A stretch of DNA of 64,000 nucleotides from Heterocephalus glaber. Taxonomy: Eukaryota > Chordata > Mammalia > Rodentia > Bathyergidae. Under the pieces are notes generated by a model. The model made no database searches and had not been told where the DNA came from. It saw nothing but the letters and a program-made list of their open reading frames with translations. The stretch lies in contig NW_004624784.1 of the NCBI RefSeq assembly GCF_000247695.1, forward strand, positions 11,197,069-11,261,068. The letters are read 5' to 3'. A program made the translations under genes and the position numbers. Below, in pieces: positions 55,219 through 64,000 of the stretch (positions within the stretch are counted from its first letter, which is position 1; the number at the start of each line of letters is the position of its first letter).

Positions 55219-55641
55219 TTTACACTTTTAGTTTCTCACACCAGAGAAACTATTTGGTATTTATACATGTGTGTCCTATTTATTTCACTTAAGAGTATGG
55301 CCTCAATGTGCATCCACTTAACTATAAATGTCTGTAGTTTCTCATTCTTTATGGCTGAATAGTACTCCATTTTATATTGTGAAATAGGAAGAAGAGATCT
55401 AAAGGAGTAGGGGAAGTGGGAGGGGTAGGGGAAAGAAAAGAAGGGAGAAGAAAAAATACGAGAAAAGGAAAAAATGGAAACAAAGTCTTTGTAAATAGGG
55501 AAAGGTGGAGGGGGTGAAGGCAGGGCAGGGGAATGGGGAAAAAATAAGAACCAAGATACATCATGTAAAGGTACAAGTTCCCAATGATGAATGCAAAACT
55601 GTATTGTATACCTAAAATGTACCAATAAACTTACTGAAAAA
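55219..55641 (+). mobile_element. 5'-inverted (twin-primed) L1 insertion with 16-bp TSD
   Basis: From 55219 to about 55380 the minus strand encodes the C-terminal part of an L1 ORF2 (reads MEYYSAIKNEKLQTF then ILLSEI), while from about 55381 to the end the plus strand is an L1 3'UTR with a long A/G-only tract (about 55383-55530), AATAAA at 55624-55629 and a short A tail. Identical AAATGGAGTTAGGTTA copies flank the whole unit (55203-55218 and 55642-55657). Opposed halves within one TSD pair are the hallmark of twin priming. Confidence 0.88.
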
Positions 55642-55657
55642 AAATGGAGTTAGGTTA

Positions 55658-55830
55658 ATCACTGACTTGAGAACAATATTGAAGAAAGCCAAACGGTAGG
55701 GGAATGTCTTCAGTATGCTGATAAATGTTAATAGCTGATGAATAATTCTATGCCAGGTGTACATATTCTCATTAATGAGAACAAAATAAACATTTTTATG
55801 TTAACAAAACAGTACTGGATTTTAACAGAC
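55658..55830 (+). repeat. Old L1M (or HAL1) ORF1 remnant, continuation
   Basis: 'gaagaaagccaaacggtagg ggaatgtcttcagtatgctg' continues the L1 ORF1 block ('gaggccagaagacagtggaa taacatctttaaagtgctg') after the inverted L1. It decays beyond recognition by about 55,830. Confidence 0.5.
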
Positions 55831-56162
55831 CCTCATAACAGAAATGAAGTTTTCAGCTCTTGAGACATAAGAACATAGAAGGTGAAATAAAAGATGATTA
55901 CCAACAATGATGACAAAATCCAAAAGAACAAAGGCAATGTATATTATCCAAAGAGGTAGATTTCCTATTATTCTAGAATTTTTATAATTTAAGATTTTAA
56001 CATTTAGGTCCAAAATCCATTTTGAATTAATTTTTACATTTGGATTAAAATTTATTTTTGCATATAGATATCTAATTGTTCCAGCATAATTTGTTAATCG
56101 ACTGGCCTCCCTTCATCCTTTCTTCCATGAATTTCCATTGCAAATTTATTAGAAATCATGTC

Positions 56163-56193
<31 letters not shown>

Positions 56194-56197
56194 GTGT
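56163..56197. repeat. (TG)n microsatellite
   Basis: About 17 TG units with one CG interruption, inside the antisense L1M. Confidence 0.9.
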
Positions 56198-57100
56198 AAG
56201 TTTTAGATCCTTTATTATGTCCTATTGATCCATTCAGTGTGTTTGTCCTGGTTCCAATACCACACTATCTAGATTACTGTAGTTTTCTACAGAGCTTGAA
56301 ACAGGCAATATTAGCTCTCTAGCATTGTTTCTCTTTTAAAAATTCATTTTGGCTGTTCCACATCCTTTACATTTCCATGTGGCATTTATAATCATCTTGT
56401 CCATATCTTTAAAAAAAGCTTTTTGGAATTTTAAATAGAGCTTGTGTTGAATTTATTTATTTGGTGACAATTGGCATTAACAGTATTCAGCCTTTTAATT
56501 CCTGCACAGGGTATAGCTCTTGTTTGTATTGGTAATATTTTAGTTTTCTGGGCCATTTCTGCATATCTTTTGTCAGTTTTACTTCTAATATTTCAAATTT
56601 TTTGATTTTTCTAATATATTGAATTCTGTAGACTGATCTTGCTTCTTCAGGCACTAATAAACTTAGTTAATGAACTTAGTAGTTCTAGTACCCTTTTTTG
56701 TAGATTGTATCCATCTTTTTCTGAATAGATAATCATATGAACAAAGACAGTTTTATATCATCCTTAGTGTCTGGATTCCTTTTATTTCTTTCTCTTACCT
56801 TATTGAGCTGGCTGGAAATTCCTGTAAGATGTTGAATGGTAGAGGTAAAAGTGAACGCCTTGTCTAATTGTTGATTTTGAAGGGGTGCAGCAAAATTTAG
56901 TCTTTTGTTATTTTGATTTTAATCAGAAATTTCTGTAGATATACTTTATCTGATTGAGAAAGTTTCTTTCTAATTATCTACTTGTTGAAAGTTTTTTTTA
57001 AAAATCAGAAATGCATGTGGGTTTTGTAAAATGTTTTTATGTATCGATTGAGATAAACAGTTTTTTTCTGTTTTATCAATAGAGTGAATTATATTGATTC

Positions 57101-57246
57101 ATTTTGTTTGTTTTAGTTTCTTGAGGTCTTGCTATGTAGTTCAGGCTCACCTTGAACTCATTATGTAGCCCAGGCTGGTCTCAAACTCACTGCAATCTTC
57201 CTGCCTCAGCCTCCTAAGTTCTGGAATTACAGCTGTGCCGAGAATC
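57101..57246 (-). mobile_element. B1-type SINE, antisense, with 9-bp TSD
   Basis: 'ttcttgaggtcttgctatgt agttcaggctcaccttgaac', 'gtagcccaggctggtctcaa' and 'cctcagcctcctaagttctg gaattacag' are a reversed B1 with the doubled internal module. TATTGATTC at 57092-57100 and 57247-57255 forms the TSD. It interrupts antisense L1M ORF2. Confidence 0.85.
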
Positions 57247-58169
57247 TATTGATTCTTTTTAAGGTGTTAAATCATGCATTCATGAAATAAATTCCATTTG
57301 GTCAGAATATACTATTGTTTATTTGACCTGTTAAAGCATGATTTATAACTATGACAACTATGTTTATAAGAGACATCATACTGTAGTTTTTTCTGTAATA
57401 TTTTGTCTAGATTTGGTATCATGGTACTTCTGGCTTTACAGAATGAATTGGAAAGTTCACCCTCATTTTCAATTTTCTGGAAGAGCTTGAATAGAATTCA
57501 TCTTAAGTTTCCTTCAGTGTTTGGCAGAGTACATGGATGCAGCTATCTGTGCTGGGAGTTTTGTATTGAAGATTTTATTTGCAAATTTAACACCCTTAAC
57601 AGATATAGAGCTATTCAAGTTGTTTCTTTGTTTCTTCTTGGATAAACTTTGTGACTTTTATGAAATTTTGCATTTCATCTGTGTTATCAAAATTTATTAA
57701 TATGAAATTGTTCCCAAGGGATAGTACAAGTCTCCTATTATTGCTGTAATATCTGTAAATTCTGTAGTGATGTCATTTTTTCATATCTGATTTTGGTAGT
57801 TTGTGTCTTTTATGTTTCTGTTTTTACTTGATCAACCTGGCTTTATTAATTTAATCATTATTAAATAATGTTGCTACCAATTATATATGTAATTAATTAA
57901 GTTGTTGGTTTCACTGTTTTATAAAAATATTTTATATTTCATTGATTGCTATTATACTCTCTGATCTTGATTATTTCCTTTCTTCTGCTTTTTTTTCAAG
58001 TTTTTTAAAATGGAAATTGAGGTCATAGACTGGAGACCTTTCTCTTTTTCTAAAATAGGCATTTAGTGGTATAAATTTTCTTTTAAGTATAGCTTCATTT
58101 TGATGCATTGTTTTTATTTTCATTTCTTTCAAAACGCTTTTGATTTTATTTTTACTTTGTTTTAAACAT

Positions 58170-58330
58170 TTAATTTAATTTAATTTTTTGGGTTTTTTTG
58201 GAGACAAGGTCCAGCTATGTAGTCCAGGCTGGCCTTGAACTCACTATATAGCCCAGGATAGCTGAGAATTTGTGGTGATCCTCCTGCCTCAGCCTCTTGA
58301 GTGCTGGTGTGCACCACTACACCTGGCCTC
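58170..58330 (-). mobile_element. B1-type SINE, antisense
   Basis: A (TTTAA)n/poly-T start is followed by 'gagacaaggtccagctatgt agtccaggctggccttgaac', 'gtgatcctcctgcctcagcc tcttgagtgctgg' and 'gcaccactacacctggcc'. The flanks 'tttttactttgtttt' and 'tttttgctttctttt' may be a diverged TSD. It is a second B1 within the same L1M. Confidence 0.8.
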
Positions 58331-58954
58331 TTTTTGCTTTCTTTTTTGACTCACAGGATTTTAAGCACTATGATATTTAGTTTTCTTATATTTGGGAATT
58401 TTAAAAGGATCTTTCTGCTATTGATTTCTAATTTACTTCAGTCTTCATCAAAAAATAATCTTTGTATGACCTTAATTATTTTAAATTTGTTACATTTGTT
58501 TTATGGTTTCAAACATGGTTATATTCCTAGATGTTCTATGTGCATTTGGAAAGAATGTCTGTTCTGCTGCTGTTGGGTGAAATGTATAGATTTCAGTTAG
58601 GTCAAATTGTTAGATAGTCCTGTACAAGTCCTCTATATCATTACTGATTTCCTGTTACTTGTTTCCTGAAGTATTAAGAATAGGGCATTGAAATCAATTA
58701 TTTTTGTGGATTTGGCTATTTCTTATCCCAATTCTGTCTATCTTTGCTTCATATATTTTAAGACTCAATTATTAGGTGCATAAATATTAGGATTGTTATA
58801 CTTTATTAATAAATTGATCCCTTAGTCTTATGACATAAAGGTCTCTATCCATGGTAATATTCTTTATTATGGAATTTGCTTTGATACTAATATAAGCACT
58901 CCAGTTTTCTTTTGACTAGTTAATATACAGTACATTGTGTCTTTTTATATCCTT

Positions 58955-59660
58955 TTATTTAAAAAATTATTATTCATTCATGATAAAAAGAAAACACAGT
59001 ACAGGCATGAAATAAAACCTCTAGTATTATAAGATATATTTGTCAAACCTATGGCAAGCATCATACAAAATGGTGAAACTCTAGAAGCTTTTCATTTGTG
59101 AGCAGGAATAGTACAAAGAATTCTACAACCCTACTCCTGTCAATTCATGATTGCTTTAGAGATTTTGACCAGCACAGAAAGAACTTTTCCTTCCCTTTCC
59201 TAAAAGATTATTCAAAAGAGAAAAAAGTCATCACTTAAAAATGATAGATCTGTGTATACAGATAATTCAAAATGATACCACAGATGCATTTTAAAATTTA
59301 ATAAGAGAGTTTTAAAAAGTTTGCTGGATACCAAAACAAATATAAAAATTCATGTGAATATTTGTATCTCCATATGAAAACTTGCTATAAATATATGATA
59401 AGTCAGTTTTGTATTGGTACAGTGGTAGTAACAGAGAGTAATTATAATAGAATACTAAGCCAAACAATAGACTTGATAATAGTACAGAGGTGAGCCCTGT
59501 AGAGCACTGAAGACAGACTTTTCAAAACTATTGTCAAGACAATTTGATATTCATATGGGAAAAAAAAGAAATTAGATTTCTGTCTCACATCATACAATAA
59601 AATTGATTTCAGATGGATTAAAGACCTGATTGTGAAATAAAAATTATATTGCTTTCTGGA
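58955..59660 (+). repeat. Old L1M ORF2 fragment, sense
   Basis: Sense L1 ORF2 order is clear: 'caagcatcatacaaaatggt', 'ttgaccagcacagaaagaac', 'agagaaaaaagtcatcactt', 'ttgctggataccaaaacaaa', 'ttttgtattggtacagtggt' and 'gatttcagatggattaaaga cctgattgtg'. It abuts the 5' side of the antisense copy, giving inverted ORF2 segments. Because its last 300 bases duplicate sequence also present in the antisense copy, two insertions are more likely than one twin-primed element. Confidence 0.75.
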
Positions 59661-59664
59661 ATTT

Positions 59665-59979
59665 CAGTTCCAGAGAAAAGTAATATAGATTCACTTTTTT
59701 TTCTCCTCCTCTCTAAATATAACTAACTACTCAGTAATTATTAAACAGATAATGATAAAATGAGTCTGAAAACTGGAAAGAGAAAGGCAGACTGGCTAGA
59801 AACCTTAGGACTTGGGGAATAACAATATGGGGAGTCCCTTGAGATTTCTTTTTATTTCTCATCTACCTCTGAACTGGGCACTGGAGAGGTTTATAATCAA
59901 GAACAAATAAGCATAGACAACAACAACAATAACAACAAATAAAGGAAAACCTCTCTCTATATATATTTCTATATATATT

Positions 59980-60015
<36 letters not shown>

Positions 60016-60690
60016 GATTCTTATATATATAAGAAAGGGGTCTTTGTACAGAAATAAGAGATACCTAGCAGGGAAACTCAATCCCATTACTTAACTGGGG
60101 CGCTGTTAGTAGATTCAACCAAAGGCAACAGTGACAGTGAAGAAGACCCAGCCACCTCAACCCTTGCTCCTCTATTGGAAAGTCTGGTCTGTTTGTAGCA
60201 GCAGCAGCACCAGCGAGAGCTGTAGGCTGTCCAGACCCTGCCCCATGAGCCCGGCTCTGATGGTGATCACTGCAGCAATGAAGCCCTTGGCTGTCCAAGC
60301 CCCAGGACAAAACTGAGCCACTGCTGGGTCACCCACAACAACGAAGGCCTTTGTGTTTCTGTTTCACAATTAGTGGCACAGGGAGACTCAGGACCAATTT
60401 TCCTCTCTTCTCCTCCACCAAAGGTCTTCCGCTGACAGCAAGTGGGCTAATGGAGTTCCTTCTGCAGAGCAGACAGTGCTAACAGGCCTTCAGCAAAGTG
60501 TCACAACAGCACTAAAAGGACAAAGCAGGTCAAAATATCACTGCAAGTGCTCAGAAAACTAAAGTTTTATTAGAGCCAAAATCCAAAAAAGCAGGCAGAA
60601 CTTATATTCTAATCTTAAAAAGGGCAAATTCTTACTAAAATAAATTTAGATAGGATCTAGAATCTCTTATCATAATGACCAAAACATTCA
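59665..60690 (+). repeat. 5'UTR of a decayed full-length L1M
   Basis: The left end ('ctcctcctctctaaatataa ctaactactcag') and later blocks 'ggctagaaaccttaggactt ggggaataacaatatgggg', 'cagggaaactcaatcccatt', 'ccctgccccatgagcccggc tctgatgg', 'gcccttggctgtccaagccc caggac' and 'cactaaaaggacaaagcagg' match the GC-richer 5'UTR typical of old mammalian L1M elements. Retention of a 5'UTR means this copy was not 5'-truncated. Confidence 0.7.
59952..60035. repeat. TC/TA microsatellite and 18-bp perfect palindrome
   Basis: TC runs alternate with TA runs at 59,952-60,016, followed by TTCTTATATATATAAGAA (60018-60035), a perfect palindrome that can extrude as a cruciform. It lies inside the L1M 5'UTR. Confidence 0.85.
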
Positions 60691-60699
60691 GGATACAAT

Positions 60700-61570
60700 A
60701 AAAAAAATCATCCTTCGCAGAAAGAACCAGAAAAGCCATAATTTGAAAGAAAAAGACAATCAACAGATGCTAATGATGAGATGAATCCCATGTTGGAAAT
60801 ATCTGACAAGAATTTTAAAGTACCTCTTATAAAATGCTTCAATAATCAATTACAAATTCTCTTCAAATAATGAAAAGATAGAAAATCTCAGCAAAGAAAC
60901 AGAAGTTATAATGAAGGAACCAAATACAAATTACAGACCTCCAAAGTACAATAACTTCAATAAAAAAAAACTTGGATGGATTTAACAGCAGAGGGGAGAT
61001 CACAGTGCATAAAATCCATGAAGTTGAAGATAAATTGATGGAATATATTCAATCTGAACAATAGAAGGAAAATAGACTGAAAAAAAATGAATGGTCTCCA
61101 GGATTTATATAACAAATTCCCTAACATTCTTATCACTGGAATCCCAGAAAAAATAATGGCCAAAAAGTTTCCATATTAGTGAAAGACAAAACGTATAGAT
61201 TCAATAAATTCAGTAAACCTCAAATAGGATAAAAAAAGAAATTCATGTCAAGAAATGATTAAACTTATGTAAACTAACAGCAAAGAGACAATTTCAAAAA
61301 TAGCCAGAGAAAGAGTACATTATCTGCAGAAAATCACCAATTTGAATGAGAGATTCGTCATCTGAATGAAAGCACATGGCCAGAAAGAAAAACAATTTTC
61401 AGTTCTGAAAGAATGCAAGTGACAACACTGAATTTTAGTGAAATAGATACTAAGAAATATTCCTTCAGAAATTAAGAAAAAATAAAGATACTTTTATAAG
61501 AGAGAACATAAAGAGAATTTGTTGCTAGAAGACCTATCCTTAGGAAATAAAGAAGGTTCTCCAGACATCA
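60700..61570 (+). repeat. L1M ORF1 remnant
   Basis: 'agaccagaaaagccataatt'-type words give way to 'tatctgacaagaattttaaa', 'gaagttgaagataaattgat', 'cttatcactggaatcccaga', 'aaaataatggccaaaaagtt tcc', 'aatagccagagaaagagtac' and 'agagaatttgttgctagaag acctatcc', the successive blocks of an L1M ORF1 coiled-coil, RRM and CTD coding region. Stops and indels occur throughout, so no protein is made. Confidence 0.75.
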
Positions 61571-62557
61571 GAGAATATTAACAGAAAGCTTGAATCTTCA
61601 GAAATTTTTTTTAAAAGAACAAGTGAAAATGGAAGTAAACATAATAGACTATCCATCATCACATGATTTCTTCTGTCATATTTTATGCTTGAAGCATCAT
61701 TAAAGATGTTACATCATCTGCTGTGGTACTCAATGTATATAGAGAAAACACATAAGACAATTATAGTTTGAAAATTGGGGAGGGTAAAAGGATTTAAATG
61801 GAAGTGATATTTTTATATGTATAGTAAAATGTTGACAACTAGTATTCTGTGATGATCTATCTGTCTATCTTTTGTGTATTATCTATTGCAATACCCAGAG
61901 CAACTACTAACAAAACCATTAAAGTTGATGTGACTAAAATATTTATAAATAAATCCAAATTTAACACTTTTAAATTTTAAGTTACCTACAAGAAGTACAA
62001 AAAAAAAGAAACAAGAGGTAGAAACAAAGAGAACAAAGAGAAAACATAATAAAATGACAGGCTTAAACTTCAACACATCAATAATTACTTTAAATGTAAA
62101 TGTTCTAAATATACCAATTAAAACACAGATAGGTAAAGTGGATAAAAAAAATCACAGCTCAACTATATGCTGTCTATACAAATCCACTTCAAACACACTG
62201 ACATAAGTAGGATGAAAGAAAAAAATGATTGAGGTCATACAATACGTTCTCCAAGTACTATGAAGTCAAAGGAAAAATCAATAACAGAAGATGATAGACA
62301 AATATTCAAACATTAGGAAATTTAACACTTTTAAATAATCCATAGGTCAAAGAGGAAATCTCTACATTGAACTTAATGCAAATGAAAATTTGAATACATC
62401 AAATGTGAAGGATTCTGGCTCAAACGGTACTAAGAGGGCAAAATTATAGCACTAAATGGAAAGAGCAAAAGCTCAGATAATCTTTACCTCAAGTAACTAG
62501 AAAAGAAAAGTTAAAAAAAAACCAAAGCAAGCAGAAGAAAAGAAATAATAAAAATAG
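61571..62557 (+). repeat. L1M inter-ORF region and ORF2 5' part
   Basis: 'ataattactttaaatgtaaa tgttctaaatataccaatta' and 'tcaactatatgctgtctata' are the start of the ORF2 endonuclease region, followed after an internal deletion by 'gtcatacaatacgttctcca' and 'aataatccataggtcaaaga ggaaatc', then 'gcaagcagaagaaaagaaat aataa'. A sense L1 3' end is inserted here. Confidence 0.75.
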
Positions 62558-63020
62558 GCATGGTCACAGCAACATTATTCACAATAGTCAAAAGACAGAA
62601 GCAAGCCAAGTGTGCACTGATGGAAGAACAAGTAAACAACATGTGGCAGGTACACATAATTTTGTATGTGTAATATGTTATATACATGAAACAGTATGGA
62701 TGAAACTTGAGGACATCATGCCAAATGATGTAGGCTAGACAGAAAAAGACAAATATTGTATGATTCCACTAGTTGTGAAGAAGAACCCAGAATAGTCAAA
62801 TTCATAATGACACGAGAATGTAGAATGGTGATTGCCAGGTAACAGGAGAGGGAAGAATGGAGGGTTGAACATGTACAGAGTTTCAATTTGAGAAAATGAA
62901 ATAGTTCTGGTGGTGGACAGTGCTGATGTTGGGAGAACAAGTGAATGTACTTAACTATACATTTAAAAGTAATTCAAATGGCAAATTTTATGTTATACAT
63001 GTTTTACCACAATAAAAAGG
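62558..63020 (+). mobile_element. 5'-truncated L1 3' end nested in the L1M
   Basis: 'cacagcaacattattcacaa tagtcaaaag' and 'gatgaaacttgaggacatca tgcc' are the end of ORF2, then a 3'UTR with 'aatattgtatgattccacta', 'gtagaatggtgattgccagg', 'aagtgaatgtacttaactat' and a terminal 'tttaccacaataaaaagg'. L1M ORF2 resumes just after it. The flanks AAAATAGGCAT and AAAAAGGAGCAT may be an imperfect TSD. The 3'UTR type (L1MA/MB-like) is older than rodents. Confidence 0.8.
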
Positions 63021-63598
63021 AGCATAGATAAATAAAACTTCAAACAAAGCAGAGAAAATCCATGGAACAAAAAGCCAATTCCTCAAAATAATCAATAAAA
63101 TTGATAAAACTCTAGCAAGAGTGACAAAGATAAAAAGATACAAATAACCAATATTAAGACTTAGCAGGAAATATTCTTACAGATTCTATAGTATAAAAGT
63201 ATAATAAGGAAATAAAAATATAATAAGGAAATGACACAAACAGCTTTGCATTTAGAAGTATAACAACTTAGAAGAAATGGACAAATTTCTCAAAAACCAC
63301 AAATTACCAGAACTCAGCCAAAATGAAAAAGCTAACCTAAATAACCTTATATCTCTCAAGAAAATTGGAGTTGTAATTTTAAAATTCCCCCAAAAGAAAT
63401 CTTTAGGTCCAGATAGTTTTATTGGAGAATTTTAACAAATATTAAAACAAGTATCATCAATTTTACAGTTTCTTCCAGAAATTAAGAGATCACTGTTAAA
63501 CTCATTTTATGAAGCCAGTATTACCATGATACCTAAACCATACAAAGACAGCATGTGTGTGTACATACCCACAAAAACTATAGATCAATATCCTATGG
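63021..63598 (+). repeat. L1M ORF2, continuation
   Basis: 'aataatcaataaaattgata aaactctagcaagagtgac', 'acaaatttctcaaaaaccac aaattaccag', 'ggtccagatagttttattgg' and 'ttttatgaagccagtattac catgatacctaaacc' correspond to the N-terminal half of the reverse transcriptase region (the 'FYEASITMIPKP'-type block). The copy stops abruptly at 63,598 where a younger L1 begins. Confidence 0.8.
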
Positions 63599-63770
63599 AG
63601 AGGAAGGGGCTTCCGGGCCACAGCTTCACCACACCCAGCCCAGAGGAAGGGGCTTCTTGGCTGCTATTCCACCACTTCCAGCCCAGAGGTAGGGGCTTCC
63701 AGGCCACCATTCCACCTCTCCCAGCCCAGAGGTATGGGCTTCTGGGCTGCCATTCCACTGCTCCCAGGTC
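63599..63770 (+). promoter_or_regulatory. Four 43-bp tandem monomers: putative L1 5'UTR promoter
   Basis: Four units of exactly 43 bases run at 63599-63641, 63642-63684, 63685-63727 and 63728-63770, each starting AGAGG(A/T)A and each ending in a CCAG(C/G) word. A fifth, partial unit (AGAGGAGGTGAGCC) leads into the ORF1 leader. GC content is far above the surrounding L1M. Tandem GC-rich monomers upstream of ORF1 are the promoter architecture of several mammalian L1s, but 43 bp is much shorter than the roughly 200-bp mouse monomers. Confidence 0.75.
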
Positions 63771-63822
63771 AGAGGAGGTGAGCCACATGGGCACTAACAG
63801 CACCCCCCACCCCCCGGTCAAA

Positions 63823-64000
63823 ATGAGAAGACACATAAATAAGTCTCAAAACAAAACTTCCAGATCACCTACAGCAAGCCCAAAGGGAAATGAGATGGAA
63901 CATTCTGATACTCAATCACCTGGACTCCCTGAACTGGCAACAAAAGAGGATCTGGAAAAAATGAAATCAGAAATAATTTCTCAGATAACAGCAAAGATTG
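63823..64000 (+). CDS. L1 ORF1 protein, N-terminal part (runs off window)
   Basis: The ATG at 63823 opens 59 codons without a stop up to the right edge. The product would be the L1 ORF1 RNA-binding chaperone that coats L1 RNA during retrotransposition. What can be seen is the usual N-terminal layout: a basic, polar, disordered head starting MRRHINKSQNKTSRS with Ser-Pro motifs, a short acidic/Pro-rich linker with LPELATKEDLEKM, and the first heptads of the coiled coil (LEKMKSEIISQI). The RRM and C-terminal domains lie outside. The start was chosen because it is the first ATG after the monomers and directly follows a C-rich leader. The frame is intact here, unlike the older L1s nearby, so this copy is clearly younger; whether it is full length is unknown. 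Confidence 0.78.
   Translation, partial: MRRHINKSQNKTSRSPTASPKGNEMEHSDTQSPGLPELATKEDLEKMKSEIISQITAKI

Larger units (their letters stand above)
55960..58950 (-). repeat. Old L1M ORF2, antisense, nearly 3 kb
   Basis: The plus strand reads as the reverse complement of L1 ORF2 in continuous order: 'cctattgatccattcagtgt', 'accacactatctagattact', 'acaaagacagttttatatca', 'ttattgagctggctggaaat', 'tctggaagagcttgaataga', 'cagtgtttggcagagtacat', and near the right end 'atgttctatgtgcatttgga' and 'gtctatctttgcttcatata' from the endonuclease part. The orientation means the element's 5' side is at the right. Frames are fully broken. Two B1 SINEs and a TG array lie inside. Confidence 0.8.

Noticed and set aside
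55236..55625. 129-codon minus-strand frame as a possible gene
   Set aside because: Its C-terminal half is an L1 ORF2 tail and its N-terminal half is antisense 3'UTR; it is a by-product of the twin-primed insertion.
58955..59660. Antisense plus sense L1M as a single giant twin-primed insertion
   Set aside because: The two parts share the same ORF2 region, whereas twin priming normally gives adjoining, non-overlapping parts; no common TSD was found.
63599..63770. 43-bp repeats as a host minisatellite coding region
   Set aside because: Position immediately upstream of an intact L1 ORF1 start and at the breakpoint of an older L1 fits an L1 5'UTR better; neither strand encodes a recognisable repeat protein.

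Overview
This window looks like nuclear DNA of a rodent outside the mouse/rat group. The evidence is tRNA-derived ID SINEs, dimeric B1+ID SINEs of the kind reported from squirrel-, beaver-, dormouse- and some hystricomorph-type lineages, single B1 elements, and no B2/B4 elements that I can see. Ancient mammalian repeats (L2, MIR, MLT1/MaLR LTRs, a Tigger-like DNA transposon, L1M) are spread throughout. I could not name the species or the locus. All repeat families were assigned by eye from remembered consensus features, without any database search, so subfamily names are approximate.

No host protein-coding exon, tRNA, rRNA, snRNA or other RNA gene could be supported on either strand. The longest open frames (about 130-180 codons) lie in L2, L1 or non-descript sequence and resemble no host protein I know. 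The only coding sequence I can defend is transposon-derived: the start of an L1 ORF1 that runs off the right edge. The window is best read as a large intron or intergenic block. Its left edge (1-180) is the margin of a CpG island, so a promoter or first exon may lie just outside to the left.

Layout: 1-180 is CpG-rich with a perfect 24-bp tandem duplication. From 0.2 to 53 kb the sequence is mostly single-copy with scattered old MIR/L2 copies, four MaLR-type and two MLT1-type LTRs, a Tigger-like element, and a small set of young-looking SINEs, several with perfect target-site duplications (TSDs). Between these lie repeat-free blocks rich in homeodomain-type TAAT/ATTA cores (near 3.2, 6.2, 14, 17.7, 24.2, 26, 30.7, 35.6 and 53.1 kb) that are candidate conserved enhancers.

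From about 54.6 kb to the right end the window is a stack of LINE-1 insertions. It holds an old sense L1M ORF1 piece hit by a tail-only insertion and by a twin-primed (5'-inverted) L1, then a 3-kb antisense L1M ORF2 carrying two B1s, then a sense ORF2 piece. After these comes a nearly 5'-complete decayed L1M (5'UTR, ORF1, ORF2) which is itself interrupted by a 3'-end L1 and finally by a younger L1. That last element starts with four 43-bp tandem monomers followed by an intact ORF1 start. This putative monomeric L1 promoter is the most interesting item. I found no convincing previously undescribed multi-gene system.
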